A DNA stretch of 64,000 nucleotides from Tritrichomonas foetus (taxonomy: Eukaryota; Parabasalia; Tritrichomonadida; Tritrichomonadidae). The translations under genes were made by a program, and so were the position numbers. Below the pieces are notes generated by a model that worked only from the letters and a program-made list of their open reading frames with translations, made no database searches and was not told the DNA's origin. How positions within the stretch are numbered: position 1 is the first letter of the stretch; each line of letters starts with the position of its first letter. Shown piece by piece: positions 30,561 through 39,763 of the stretch. Location of the stretch: positions 8,939 through 72,938 of the forward strand of contig MLAK01000578.1 of NCBI GenBank assembly GCA_001839685.1, written 5' to 3'.

Positions 30561-32171
30561 TTAGCTATTTTTGGCTATATCCAACAATCTTTTCATTTCA
30601 GGATCAATTCGACAAACATTTTTCCAGGCTTCTTCAGAATTTGTCCCGAATGAACTCGAATCATCAAAGGAATTATTATAGCTATTCGATGAATCATCAT
30701 CAGATTCTGACAATAAGTTGTTCAAATTCATATCCAATAATTTTGAGGGAAGTGGCGCAATTACAGCGTTTTTATTTGACTTTCTATAATTCATATCAGG
30801 ATCTAGATCAGGAGCTACATAATTTCTATTACTTCCAATGGCTGCTGTTTTATGAAGTATTTCATTAATACTCTGAATCATCTCTTCTGAAGAATCAAGT
30901 TCATCAAATATTTCTTCAGATTCGACATTTAATAATTCTAAAACAGGAGTAATTGACAATTTCGGAAATTGTCTTTGGAATATAGTTGATGGTGATTCAA
31001 GAGACAAGCTTGAACTATTATTAAGATTGTTGGCATTATTTCGTTTATTTTTCTTTGCTTTGGAATTTAATAATAAAATAAGATTATCTAAATCACTGTC
31101 ATAGTCATCCGCATTAGAAGTTGAGGATTCATCTTTCTCAACTGGAATTACAATATCATGTAAAACAGGATCATATTGTGTTTCCACATTTTCACGTGGA
31201 ACAATATCTTCTTTTTTAACATTAATTCCAATCGATGATAATATTTGTGCCTCTGGTGGAACCCATCCCTTTTTCAAAGCCTTACTTTTCCAATTGCTAT
31301 CAACATAAGTTGGTGGCTGCCAGCCAAATGCAATAGCGTAATTTTGCCAATTTCTATTTTTCTTTTTCTTAGAGTGTCTGTGTCTCCGATGCCTATGCGA
31401 CCTTTCTCTACCTTCTTCCTCTTCTTCTTCATTTTCATTTTCATTTTTATTTCCATAATTTTCATGATCACCGAGCTTGGCTGGAGGTGTTGAACTTTTT
31501 ATGGAATAGTAAGGATCAAATAAAGGCTGATGATTTTCAAATCCGAATCCAAGTGATATAACAAGAGTTCCAACAAGACCACCTGTGGCAATATCAGTTA
31601 ATGGAGCACGTGAGTTGTGGTAAAAATATGTCAACATTTTATTTTCAATGCTGACAGTTTCTATTTCTTTCAAAGGCAATAATGACAAACCAACAAGTTC
31701 TGATCTTTTTGGAATCCTTCTGTATAATTCAACAACAGGTGTAAAATCACCATAACTAAATTCCGGAACATTTCGAAAATCTAATGAATAGGATGAATTG
31801 AGATCCAAAGTATCAGTCACACACATTGCATTTTGAGTCTGAATTATTGATATATTGGGATTAATTCGAATTCGAGCAAAAAGAGTTTGCATTTGACATT
31901 TATATAATTTTTCGAACCTGTGAATGCAAACAAAAACATGTGTAAATAGTGAATCATCTTCGTCTTTCTGATCATAAACCGGCTTGATTAGGCCAGAAGA
32001 AGAAGAAGAAAGTTGTGTTGTTTTATTTGATGGCGCTTTTTTCTTAGATTTTTGTGGTTTTTCTTCTATCGTACTTGTTTTTGCGTTTCCGAATGTTCCT
32101 GATGAATAGTGAAAGGGTGTCATTGTTGAATCTGCATCAGAAAGTGTAAAATGCAGACTATTATCGAACAT
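30561..32171 (-). CDS. C2-domain-like protein with disordered tail (536 aa)
   Basis: Residues about 75-215 look like a C2 beta-sandwich: LFTHVFVCIHRFEKL, a Thr/Asp loop, TPVVELYRRIP, LVGLSLLPL and GGLVGTLVISLGFG match the strand pattern of C2 domains that end in 'G.l.v.l.fg'. The usual calcium-binding aspartates are not evident. After it come an acidic run and a His/Arg/Lys-rich stretch (about 247-275), short GWQPP and GWVPPEAQ motifs (about 287 and 305) and a Ser/Asn/Asp-rich tail. The C2 plus GWxPP arrangement recalls the centriolar protein C2CD3, but this is a weak similarity. A membrane or basal-body role is inference. Confidence 0.5.
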   Translation of the reverse strand: MFDNSLHFTLSDADSTMTPFHYSSGTFGNAKTSTIEEKPQKSKKKAPSNKTTQLSSSSSGLIKPVYDQKDEDDSLFTHVFVCIHRFEKLYKCQMQTLFARIRINPNISIIQTQNAMCVTDTLDLNSSYSLDFRNVPEFSYGDFTPVVELYRRIPKRSELVGLSLLPLKEIETVSIENKMLTYFYHNSRAPLTDIATGGLVGTLVISLGFGFENHQPLFDPYYSIKSSTPPAKLGDHENYGNKNENENEEEEEEGRERSHRHRRHRHSKKKKNRNWQNYAIAFGWQPPTYVDSNWKSKALKKGWVPPEAQILSSIGINVKKEDIVPRENVETQYDPVLHDIVIPVEKDESSTSNADDYDSDLDNLILLLNSKAKKNKRNNANNLNNSSSLSLESPSTIFQRQFPKLSITPVLELLNVESEEIFDELDSSEEMIQSINEILHKTAAIGSNRNYVAPDLDPDMNYRKSNKNAVIAPLPSKLLDMNLNNLLSESDDDSSNSYNNSFDDSSSFGTNSEEAWKNVCRIDPEMKRLLDIAKNS

Positions 32172-32638
32172 TGCCGTTTAAAATTTCACCCGAGTAACTT
32201 TTCGAATCACATCATTTCCTCTTTGCCCAAAAATGTATGACTCCCTCATTTCTGTATTGTTTTCATGTGGTATGTCAGTTATTCAAGACATCATAAAAAT
32301 TCATTGATTAATTTATTGATTCATAATATCGCTCCATTATCATCATGAATATATTATAATGATATATAATGACTAATATAAAACCTGGTAAGATTGGAAT
32401 GAATAAACATTTTGTGAACAAGTTCGAATAACCTGAAATTCTTTCAAAATTATTTTTTATTAAATATGAATATTATATAGCATTTTTCTATATTTCTATA
32501 TGATTTTAAGTTAATTATGAGATGATTCAACGATTTTTTCAAAAATGTGAATATTTTTGAAAATTGATTTTTTCATAAAAACAACCAAAATGAAACAAAA
32601 ATGAATTTACAATTAAACAATAAAATCAAACGTTTAAT
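32172..32638. other. Intergenic region
   Basis: AT-rich; no gene, repeat or regulatory site that I can support. Confidence 0.5.
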
Positions 32639-33169
32639 CTAATGTGTACGAGCAGCTTCTTGAGATGCATCCTTCAAAGCTGCGACAAGGGCGGTCATTT
32701 CTTCTTCGTTGCATGAGAAGTCGATTGAGTTGCCGCCTTCGAGAAGGATTTTGACAAAGAAGTTTGGTAGATAGACTGGTCCTGTTTCGCTATTTGAAAC
32801 GCTATAATCGAGTCTCCATTCGCAGCCTGTGACACGTGGATATGTGAAAGAGAGGTTGGCGAGTTCGGCTCTAATTAAATCGACGTTCTTCTTATAGAGA
32901 TCAGCGACTTTTGTTATAACTCCATTAGAGATTCCGCTGTCACGTAAAACTGGGGTGAGTGAATCTGCTTGTGAGCCTTGTCTGGCGAACACGGAAATAA
33001 GTGTAGCGAGACCAACTTGGGCTTGAGCTTCTTTTTCGTTTAATTTCTGTTGATGCTTTGTATTGGTTAAAGCATTGAATGTTTCTTCGACGATTTTATT
33101 AGCTGTAGCTTCGTCGCATGCGCCGAGCTGTTTCAAGCTGTTTGTGTTTGCTGGGGAAAGTGTAGACAT
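32639..33169 (-). CDS. COMM domain-containing protein (176 aa)
   Basis: The C-terminal part from about residue 110 has the COMM domain pattern: YPRVTGCEWRLDYSVS (about 110-125), then a beta hairpin LPNFFVKILLEG, and the last helix EEEMTALVAALKDASQEAA. The family has 'l..~~WRldy.~', 'p...v.l' and '~~~e~~~L...L~~A'. The N-terminal part (about 5-100) is the helical HN domain. COMMD proteins form the ten-member ring of the Commander/CCC complex in endosomal recycling. Which of the ten subtypes this is cannot be told without an alignment. Length is normal for the family. The gene is more GC-rich than its surroundings, in line with steady expression. Confidence 0.8.
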   Translation of the reverse strand: MSTLSPANTNSLKQLGACDEATANKIVEETFNALTNTKHQQKLNEKEAQAQVGLATLISVFARQGSQADSLTPVLRDSGISNGVITKVADLYKKNVDLIRAELANLSFTYPRVTGCEWRLDYSVSNSETGPVYLPNFFVKILLEGGNSIDFSCNEEEMTALVAALKDASQEAARTH

Positions 33170-33445
33170 TTTTTATATCGTTCTATTTAAACGTTCTCCA
33201 TTCATATTGTTTTGAGAAATTATATTCAAAAATTTTTGGTTAATGGCTAAATTTGAAAAAAGTGACGGCATCGAAAATTGAATATTATAACGATCAAAAT
33301 TAATTCAAAAAGATTGATTCTACATATCACAAAACTTTCCTTCACAAAAGAATAATATCTAAGAAATCATTTTTCAGACAACTAAATATATAATATATTA
33401 GCCAGCAAGAAAGTTGACTCTAAATATATTTTATTAATAACAAAA

Positions 33446-35962
33446 TTATTTTGCATTGTTGATTCTAATAACACGCGTTCTTCTTACTCCTTTGGAACAA
33501 TTTCCAAGAGGTTGAATTCTAAGTTTATAGTTTTGTGTAGCCGCTTTAAACGCCGAATATTTGAATGCAGTTCGAGAAGTCAGGAGTTCATTTCCTGGTC
33601 CTCTCTCTGTCGTTTGTGCCAGTGACGGGACTACTTTAATTGTACCATCAGTTCCAGTTTTCAAATCTTCTATCATCCTTTCAAGTTTAGCAATTCGATT
33701 CTGAAAAGGAATTTCTTCCTTTTTTATATTTGTTTTTAAAACATTCATTATTTGTTCGCATTTTGTTTTCATGTCTTCAAATTCTTTATTGTGTCGAGAA
33801 ATCAGCCTATTACGTTCTAATGCCATTTCTTTCCTTGCTCGTGTTTGTGCATCATTTGTTTCTTTCTTTTCAAGTAAAGCAGATGAAGCTCGAACTGTTT
33901 TAGCTTGATCAAACATTCTTGTTATCACCATTGATCTTTCAATTGCTTTTAATTGTAAATAATTAACAGAAGGTTTAGCAAAACGTCTTAAATAATCTTC
34001 AGAATTCCATTTATTTTCAAATTCTTGAATTTCTTGATTTTGAGAATTCTGAAGAAACATTAATCGCTTTTTTAAATTATTTTCTTCGATTTTTAATTTT
34101 TGCTTTGATTCATTTTTAAATTTTTTATACTCTTCTTTTTCATCTTCTAGTTTTTCTTCTAAACTTCTTATTTTTTCTTTTCTTCGTTCTTCTTCAGCCG
34201 TAATGTGCATTGCGGCTGATACTTTTTTAGATAATTCATCAACTTCTTTAGCAAGGTCATAATCACCCTGAATAATGGCATTAACACGATCTCTCTGGAG
34301 TTGTTGAATCATTTTTGGTGTATTTGTGGTTGCTGGTAATCTTCCAGTCTCTTTAAATTTCTTCAAGGCTTTTTGTGTAGCTTCATCGCTTTGGTTTTCT
34401 TCATTTTCAATAATTTTTTGAAGATCCAGCGGAGTAACACAAAGATTGGATTTATATGTATCCTTCACCATTAGTGATGGCTTTGGTGGAGCTGTAGCAC
34501 CAAATAAAGATTCGCCATCATCATCATCATCGTTGTAATTATCATCGTCGTTGTCATCAGGCAAGTATTGAGATGAATTATTTTTGAGATTTTGACTTTG
34601 ATTTGTACTGTTAGCTCTACTTTTCTTATTACTAATGGTGCTTGTATCACTTGTACTACTTGCATCACTTCTCGCACTATTACGACTCGCATTCCTATTA
34701 CTTTGGTTATTTTGATTATTTGATTGGCGATTATCAATATTAGTGTTTTGATTGGAATTAGTATTCATGGAAATAGCTTGTGGTTTTGGTGGAATTGGTG
34801 GTTTGCCATGAGGTTTTCCATAATCGTCTTCGATGACAGGTGACATGAATTTTGAATCACGGGAAATGATATGCTTGTCAGAATCTGGAAGTGTTTGTAA
34901 GAGATTATCGATTTGATCTTCAGTAATTTGTGGTTCTTCATTGTTTATTTCGTTGTCTTCAAAATCGATTGGTTGGAAGGTTGATGAAGTTCTCATTTTG
35001 AAATCTTCTTTTCTTGGTGATTCAATTTTTGTTGGTTCATGAAATGTGCGAGTGGCTTGAGCAATAATACTATCGATTGGGGATCCAGTTATTTTCGCTT
35101 CTTTTTGATTAATTGGTGTAGTGCCACCATACAATTCAGATTCAGATAGATTTTCTTCATTTTGGGGTGTAATTGGATGAAATGTAGATGGCAAAGTTCT
35201 GTTAAGTGAATCATTTTCATTTTCTTCACTATCATTCTGATTATCTTCATTTTGAATGCTTTCTTTCCCTTTTTCTTGAAAGTGATCATTATTATTATCG
35301 TTAATTTCATCATCATTGTTTAAGAGTGATCCAACTCTGTTTGAAACATGTTGTTCAAGAATAGAAGGCTGAATATCACGAGAAACAACAACAAGGTTTG
35401 AGTCACCAATTTCATCTTCTTCACCAGAAGCATCAAAATCAAATGGAATTGTTGATTCAACCGGCATCTGCATTTCATTCACAGGAGAATCTGGAACAGA
35501 TGATCCAAAATCAATAGGATTAAATGAAGATCTTCTCAATGGATTATCTTCTTCTTTCGCACTTTTGTCATTATCGGAATTATTTTCACTATTTTTATCA
35601 GAATTAGGCTTACTTCTACTGCTATTTTTGGCACTATTCTGTTTACTGGTATTATTGCGATTAGATTTGCTGCTGCTTGATGAGCTATTTTCACTATATT
35701 TTTCATCTATAAAATTATCTGATAACGGATCTTTTGGGGACATCGCGCTCTGTGGTGAATTCAAATGTGCTCTTTGTTCTGAAAAAATTTCTGACAAGTT
35801 ATTTCGTTCATTTATTTCGATATTAGATTCGTCGAGCGGTTGGAAAATTTCTTGTGATCCAGAAATTGCAAGTGTTTGGGGTGACGTGTCGATTGGGAGA
35901 GAAATTGGAAGGGTGGCTTCTGGCGATTTCCATTTTGAATCGGACTGACGCGCAGGTTCCAT
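33446..35962 (-). CDS. Disordered/coiled-coil protein (838 aa)
   Basis: The first 500 residues are low complexity, rich in Asn, Ser, Asp and Glu, with short recurring phrases: SSFNPIDF, STFHPITP and STFQPIDF at about 148, 260 and 331. These may be a repeated linear motif (S-x-F-x-P-I-x-x). The last 290 residues are conserved-looking coiled coil: MIQQLQRDRVNAIIQGDYDL, a long Lys/Glu helix, then RRFAKPSVNYLQLKAIERSM (about 650-670) and a final basic tail. The C-terminal module is of a kind common in trichomonad coiled-coil proteins, but I cannot name a family. A cytoskeletal scaffold is the likeliest role, by inference. Confidence 0.65.
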   Translation of the reverse strand: MEPARQSDSKWKSPEATLPISLPIDTSPQTLAISGSQEIFQPLDESNIEINERNNLSEIFSEQRAHLNSPQSAMSPKDPLSDNFIDEKYSENSSSSSSKSNRNNTSKQNSAKNSSRSKPNSDKNSENNSDNDKSAKEEDNPLRRSSFNPIDFGSSVPDSPVNEMQMPVESTIPFDFDASGEEDEIGDSNLVVVSRDIQPSILEQHVSNRVGSLLNNDDEINDNNNDHFQEKGKESIQNEDNQNDSEENENDSLNRTLPSTFHPITPQNEENLSESELYGGTTPINQKEAKITGSPIDSIIAQATRTFHEPTKIESPRKEDFKMRTSSTFQPIDFEDNEINNEEPQITEDQIDNLLQTLPDSDKHIISRDSKFMSPVIEDDYGKPHGKPPIPPKPQAISMNTNSNQNTNIDNRQSNNQNNQSNRNASRNSARSDASSTSDTSTISNKKSRANSTNQSQNLKNNSSQYLPDDNDDDNYNDDDDDGESLFGATAPPKPSLMVKDTYKSNLCVTPLDLQKIIENEENQSDEATQKALKKFKETGRLPATTNTPKMIQQLQRDRVNAIIQGDYDLAKEVDELSKKVSAAMHITAEEERRKEKIRSLEEKLEDEKEEYKKFKNESKQKLKIEENNLKKRLMFLQNSQNQEIQEFENKWNSEDYLRRFAKPSVNYLQLKAIERSMVITRMFDQAKTVRASSALLEKKETNDAQTRARKEMALERNRLISRHNKEFEDMKTKCEQIMNVLKTNIKKEEIPFQNRIAKLERMIEDLKTGTDGTIKVVPSLAQTTERGPGNELLTSRTAFKYSAFKAATQNYKLRIQPLGNCSKGVRRTRVIRINNAK

Positions 35963-36442
35963 TTTTCTATCCTATTCAAATTTTAGGGAAATTCACTGAT
36001 GGTGGAATCTCGTTATTGTATCTAAAATAACCCGTATAAACTATTCAAAATCGCGTTTTTTTTGCCCGCAATGAGCTATCTATTCTAATTAGTGAAAAGA
36101 TAAGAATATTATTTATGATACTATCGTTTTTAAAATCATTAGTATTATATGAACAGTTAAAAAAGTCTATTTAGCTTATCTCAATGTATTTAATCTGACA
36201 TTCGTTCTTCAAATGCTTGATGTTCACTTCATAAAATAACATATTTAAAATGATAGAAAAATAATTGATATCCTGTATTTCAAGACATAGGTATTGATCC
36301 TTCACAGAGATAATATTCATGATAAATTTCAATAAATATTTGGTCTAAATCATGTTAACCGATGAACACTTATCAAAAGATAATTTGATTTCATAAGAAA
36401 TTCAATGTGATTTGGGTAAAATATACAAATTGATTTTTCATA
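35963..36442. other. Divergent intergenic region
   Basis: AT-rich and non-coding between two divergent genes. TCATA Inr-like words lie at 36391-36395 and 36438-36442, the second directly before the ATG of the next gene. Confidence 0.45.
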
Positions 36443-37801
36443 ATGAATAAAGAAACTCTCCATACAGAGTCACAAGAAATTCTAGAAAACATTGAAATTA
36501 ATGATGAACCACTTCAAGAATGTATTTTAGTTGTAGATTCTCTTAGTTCAGATTTTTATGCAAAAATTTCTAAAATGTTCATGATGATTCTAATATTTTT
36601 GGCATTTGGATTATTTGGAACTGGTAATTCTTTTCATAAAAATATTATGAAATATCAAAAAATCTATGATTTATCAAACGAATCTTATTCCAATAAGAAA
36701 GGAAATTCCATAAATTTAATAATAGATCAAAATATATCAAGATTTGTTACCGATTTGAACGTATCTATAAAGTTTTTGAATGCATCAGTCAACACCCAAA
36801 AATACTTTTCATCACAAACTATTCCAATTTTCAAAAAAGGTGAAAAATACTTTGAAAAAGGAGAAACACAATTTTACAATTTTACTATTGATGAAAATTA
36901 CACTACCAATTCAGAATTTATTATTTATAACTTAAAATCATTCAAAACTAGATCACTTCAATTTAATGTTATTTCTGATTATTTCCCCTCCAAACAGATT
37001 GAATGTATAATCGAAGGATTTTCAGAATTATCTTTTCTTTTTAATATTGTTGAAAATTTATTTTTCACACTTTCCCAAGTCTATGTACTTTTTCACTTTT
37101 TGAAAAGTATTGCATCAATGAAAAAAGACATTTTACAAGAAGTCATTCTCACCAAATATCTACTCATTGCTTCTATTTTTTACAACGATATTTTTATTTT
37201 TGTTTCCAACTTTCTGAATGAAACTGAATTTAATATATTCCATTCAATTGATCAACTCATCAAAAATTTCTTCTATGCATATTCCATGGTAATGATTATC
37301 TCTTTATTCATTTTCATTTATAATCGAGAATCAAAATCGAATTTTATCTTTCCAGTTCTTTATTCTATTTTAGTTTTTGTTTTGATCTCATTTTTTTCAA
37401 TTTCTTTGATTTTTCCATTTTTGATTTATTTGATCATTTTATTGTATTATATCTTACATTCCTATTCAAAAAAGAAAGAAAATTATCGAGTAAGATTTGA
37501 AAGGTATGCTTACACACTTGTTTTTTATTTAATTATCGAAACTATTTTACAGATAATTCCACTTTTATTATCGGTTGAAGACCAAGGTTTCATTCAAATT
37601 ATACAAGATGCAATTGTTAATTGTTTTGTGATGACTTTGGCTTACTTCCATACAAACGAAGACTATGAATTCCGGAAATACAAAAACCCTGGTGATGAGG
37701 AAGTTGAAAATCCGTTTGATTTTTATGATAGGAAAGAAGAAGGTGAATTCGAATCATTGGGTGATGGATATGAGAAATTTGGTGCTTTGAATTTATTTTA
37801 A
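36443..37801 (+). CDS. Multi-pass membrane protein with luminal domain (452 aa)
   Basis: A cytoplasmic N-terminus (1-43) is followed by one membrane helix (about 45-61, FMMILIFLAFGLFG), a luminal or extracellular beta-rich region of about 135 residues with several N-x-S/T sites, then about six or seven further hydrophobic helices up to residue 400 and an acidic cytoplasmic tail (DEEVENPFDFYDRKEE). The 'helix, soluble domain, seven-helix bundle' layout is that of the GOST group (Wntless/TMEM181/GPR107-like). No sequence motif proves this. An Inr-like TCATA lies only 3 nt before the ATG. Function is unknown; a sorting receptor is a guess. Confidence 0.6.
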   Translation: MNKETLHTESQEILENIEINDEPLQECILVVDSLSSDFYAKISKMFMMILIFLAFGLFGTGNSFHKNIMKYQKIYDLSNESYSNKKGNSINLIIDQNISRFVTDLNVSIKFLNASVNTQKYFSSQTIPIFKKGEKYFEKGETQFYNFTIDENYTTNSEFIIYNLKSFKTRSLQFNVISDYFPSKQIECIIEGFSELSFLFNIVENLFFTLSQVYVLFHFLKSIASMKKDILQEVILTKYLLIASIFYNDIFIFVSNFLNETEFNIFHSIDQLIKNFFYAYSMVMIISLFIFIYNRESKSNFIFPVLYSILVFVLISFFSISLIFPFLIYLIILLYYILHSYSKKKENYRVRFERYAYTLVFYLIIETILQIIPLLLSVEDQGFIQIIQDAIVNCFVMTLAYFHTNEDYEFRKYKNPGDEEVENPFDFYDRKEEGEFESLGDGYEKFGALNLF

Positions 37802-38046
37802 GATGCATTGTATATGATGGAAATTAATGGGGGATAAATTATGAATAGAAATTTGTTTGAATAAAAAATATATTTCCTGTAAAAAAAAATCTATTCTATG
37901 TTTAATTTTAATGAATTTTATATTTAATCTTCTTCTTTTTTTTTTTTGTTTGTTTAATCATTTTCAAATAAACAGCAATGACTATTTTTGGTTATTAGTT
38001 TCAGTTTATCAATTGGAAAAGTTTTTAGGAAGAATTTTAAAGATTA

Positions 38047-38550
38047 TTATGACGTGTGGCTGATAGAACTTGTACTATCTTCATCCCTTTCTTCTTCCTC
38101 ATCATCATTGTTATTGCTGTTATCTTTGGAATGGTGATGTGTATTTTGATGTAATTTGGAAAATTGAGGAAATACTAGTTTTTCTGAAAAATAAAACCCC
38201 GCTGAAACAAAAAGTAAACAACCAGCAATTATAGCAAATATTTCACCAACGCCAATAAGTGCCTTTTTAGGATTTTCAAGTTTGATCAAAGAAGAATAGG
38301 CAAATCCGCCAAAGGTTGTTAAGGAGCCGCAAAATCCTACACTTAAAAATGACATCCCATACTTAACCCAGCCATTTAATTTGGAAAAAGGCATTAAAAA
38401 TCCTCCAATAAAGCAACCTAAGTAATTGGCTATTAACGTATCAACCATGAAATGTGTATGTTGGTTAATTTTTAATCCAGCACTTATTCCATATCTAACA
38501 AGTGTGCCAATAAATCCGCCAAAGAAAACTAATAAGAAATCAAAAATCAA
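38047..38550 (-). CDS. crcB: CrcB/Fluc-type fluoride channel, single domain, no AUG start
   Basis: A protein of about 167 aa with four membrane helices (about 4-24, 36-56, 62-86, 97-122). CrcB signatures are present: FFGGFIGTLVRYGIS (about 9-23), DTLIANYLGCFIGGF with the conserved Asn42, and VGFCGSLTTFGGFAY, the counterpart of 'GfcGglTTFSTf'. Bacterial CrcB has one such domain and works as a dual-topology dimer; fungal and plant FEX proteins are two-domain fusions. This gene is of the bacterial size, with an added acidic, Asn/His-rich tail (135-167). The frame has no ATG before the first helix: it begins at TTG (38550), 14 nt below a perfect TCATT Inr. In TTFST, the second half is GG here. 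Confidence 0.82.
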   Translation of the reverse strand: MIFDFLLVFFGGFIGTLVRYGISAGLKINQHTHFMVDTLIANYLGCFIGGFLMPFSKLNGWVKYGMSFLSVGFCGSLTTFGGFAYSSLIKLENPKKALIGVGEIFAIIAGCLLFVSAGFYFSEKLVFPQFSKLHQNTHHHSKDNSNNNDDEEEERDEDSTSSISHTS

Positions 38551-38561
38551 TTTTGAAAAAA

Positions 38562-38566
38562 AATGA
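38562..38566 (-). promoter_or_regulatory. Inr element (TCATT) of the crcB-like gene
   Basis: TCATT on the minus strand, predicted start at 38564. No ATG lies between it and the first CrcB helix. Confidence 0.5.
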
Positions 38567-38718
38567 AAATTTTCATATCACATTCCAATGTGTCTTTCTA
38601 AAAATAAACCAAAAAGAGACATCCACACTATCGATGTGAATAAAATGATTAATTTAAGTAAAGATTAGAGAGATAAATCTGGAATAAGACACATGGAAGA
38701 ACATTTTATATGGTGATG

Positions 38719-38732
38719 AAAAAAAGAAAAAA
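38719..38732 (-). terminator. RNA polymerase III terminator after tRNA-Arg
   Basis: Immediately below the tRNA on the minus strand the sequence is TTTTTTCTTTTTTT, a normal Pol III stop. Confidence 0.8.
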
Positions 38733-38805
38733 GGGCCACGGCGGGAGTCGAACCCGCAATCTTATGCTTAGGAGGCACACGCCTTATCCATTGGGCCACG
38801 AGGCC
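38733..38805 (-). tRNA. tRNA-Arg (anticodon CCT)
   Basis: A complete 73-nt cloverleaf on the minus strand. Acceptor GGCCTCG/CGTGGCC has one U-U mismatch (5:68). D stem is GCC/GGC with loop CAATGGATAA. Anticodon stem TGTGC/GCATA with loop CTCCTAA gives anticodon CCT, reading AGG. The variable loop is AGATT, and the T arm is GCGGG-TTCGACT-CCCGC. Discriminator base is C; CCA is not encoded. Box A (TGGCCCAATGG) and box B (GGTTCGACTCC) are intact. There is no intron. A poly-T terminator follows at once. Confidence 0.95.
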
Positions 38806-39763
38806 TTCGATCCTTTGGGATACCTGAAATTATTTAATAAAAATCTTCATTGATGCTCTATTGAAGAAAAATTTCAACAATTCTCATTCCATCAAACTTA
38901 TCAAAGTCTTTCGTAAGGAAAATATTAAGCATGGTTTTCTATTTCTAAATATCAAGTAATGCCCTTTAAACGCAAAACCTTGAATACTTTTTTTTTTCAA
39001 TCCCTTTTCGCTCTTTTTTCTCTTATGTTTTCACATTTACTTTCAATCCCTGGCTTTAACACTCACTCATTTTCAGCCTTTCATGAAAAAAATTATTTTT
39101 CGGAAGTCGATTTTCCCATAAAAACTTCAAAAACAAACACAACAACCTTGAAAAATAATGTTTTCATCACAATCGTCACCAACTTTCGAATATTCATTCA
39201 AAAAAATAATTTGTATTGTTCAAATTATGTTCCCTTAATTTATTTTTTGGTTTCTATCCAAGAAAAAGTAACAGAGAAAGAGTTCTAAATTTGAGCCAGA
39301 TTCTCCTCAAAGGCTGCATTGTTATTTTTTCGATAAGAAATTATTTCAATAAGTAAAGAAACATTTGAGAAGAGTTTTAGAAAAATTAAACTTTTTGATT
39401 TATATCATTGAAATTCGGCTTATTTCGAATCGTCCCGTTATGGGAATTCATTTAGTTCATTACTCGGGGAAATGTAGATCAAACCGAAAAAAAAGCCCAA
39501 ATTGGATTAGTTTTTTTTTGATTGTTCTTCTTTACAATAAAGAAAAATCGACTTTTAAAAAGTGATCAATTGAATAATTTTTGATCGACATACTTTGAAA
39601 TATTATCATTTCAATAGTGATTGAGAATATTCTCAAATTTAAAAGAATTCAGTTCTCATTAACAATTTATTCAAAAATTATGTAAAGTTATCAAAAAATC
39701 AATGCTTTGTGAACTGAATTGTGAATCAATCTCTCAAGAGTTAAAAATCTGAAAAAGTCTCCA
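38806..39763. other. Intergenic region before the BEACH gene
   Basis: AT-rich. A 109-codon frame with ATG (38959-39288) is Phe/Ser/Thr/Asn-rich and lacks support; I see nothing else. Confidence 0.45.

Noticed and set aside
36300..36320. CACAGAGATAATATTCATGAT, reminiscent of the U6 ACAGAGA box
   Set aside because: No other U6 element (AGC triad, stem-loop) or Pol III terminator nearby.
38959..39288. 109-codon frame with ATG
   Set aside because: Phe/Ser/Thr/Asn-rich without domain pattern or promoter; probably chance.
39365..39565. 66-codon frame upstream of the BEACH gene
   Set aside because: Begins with TTG and has no support.
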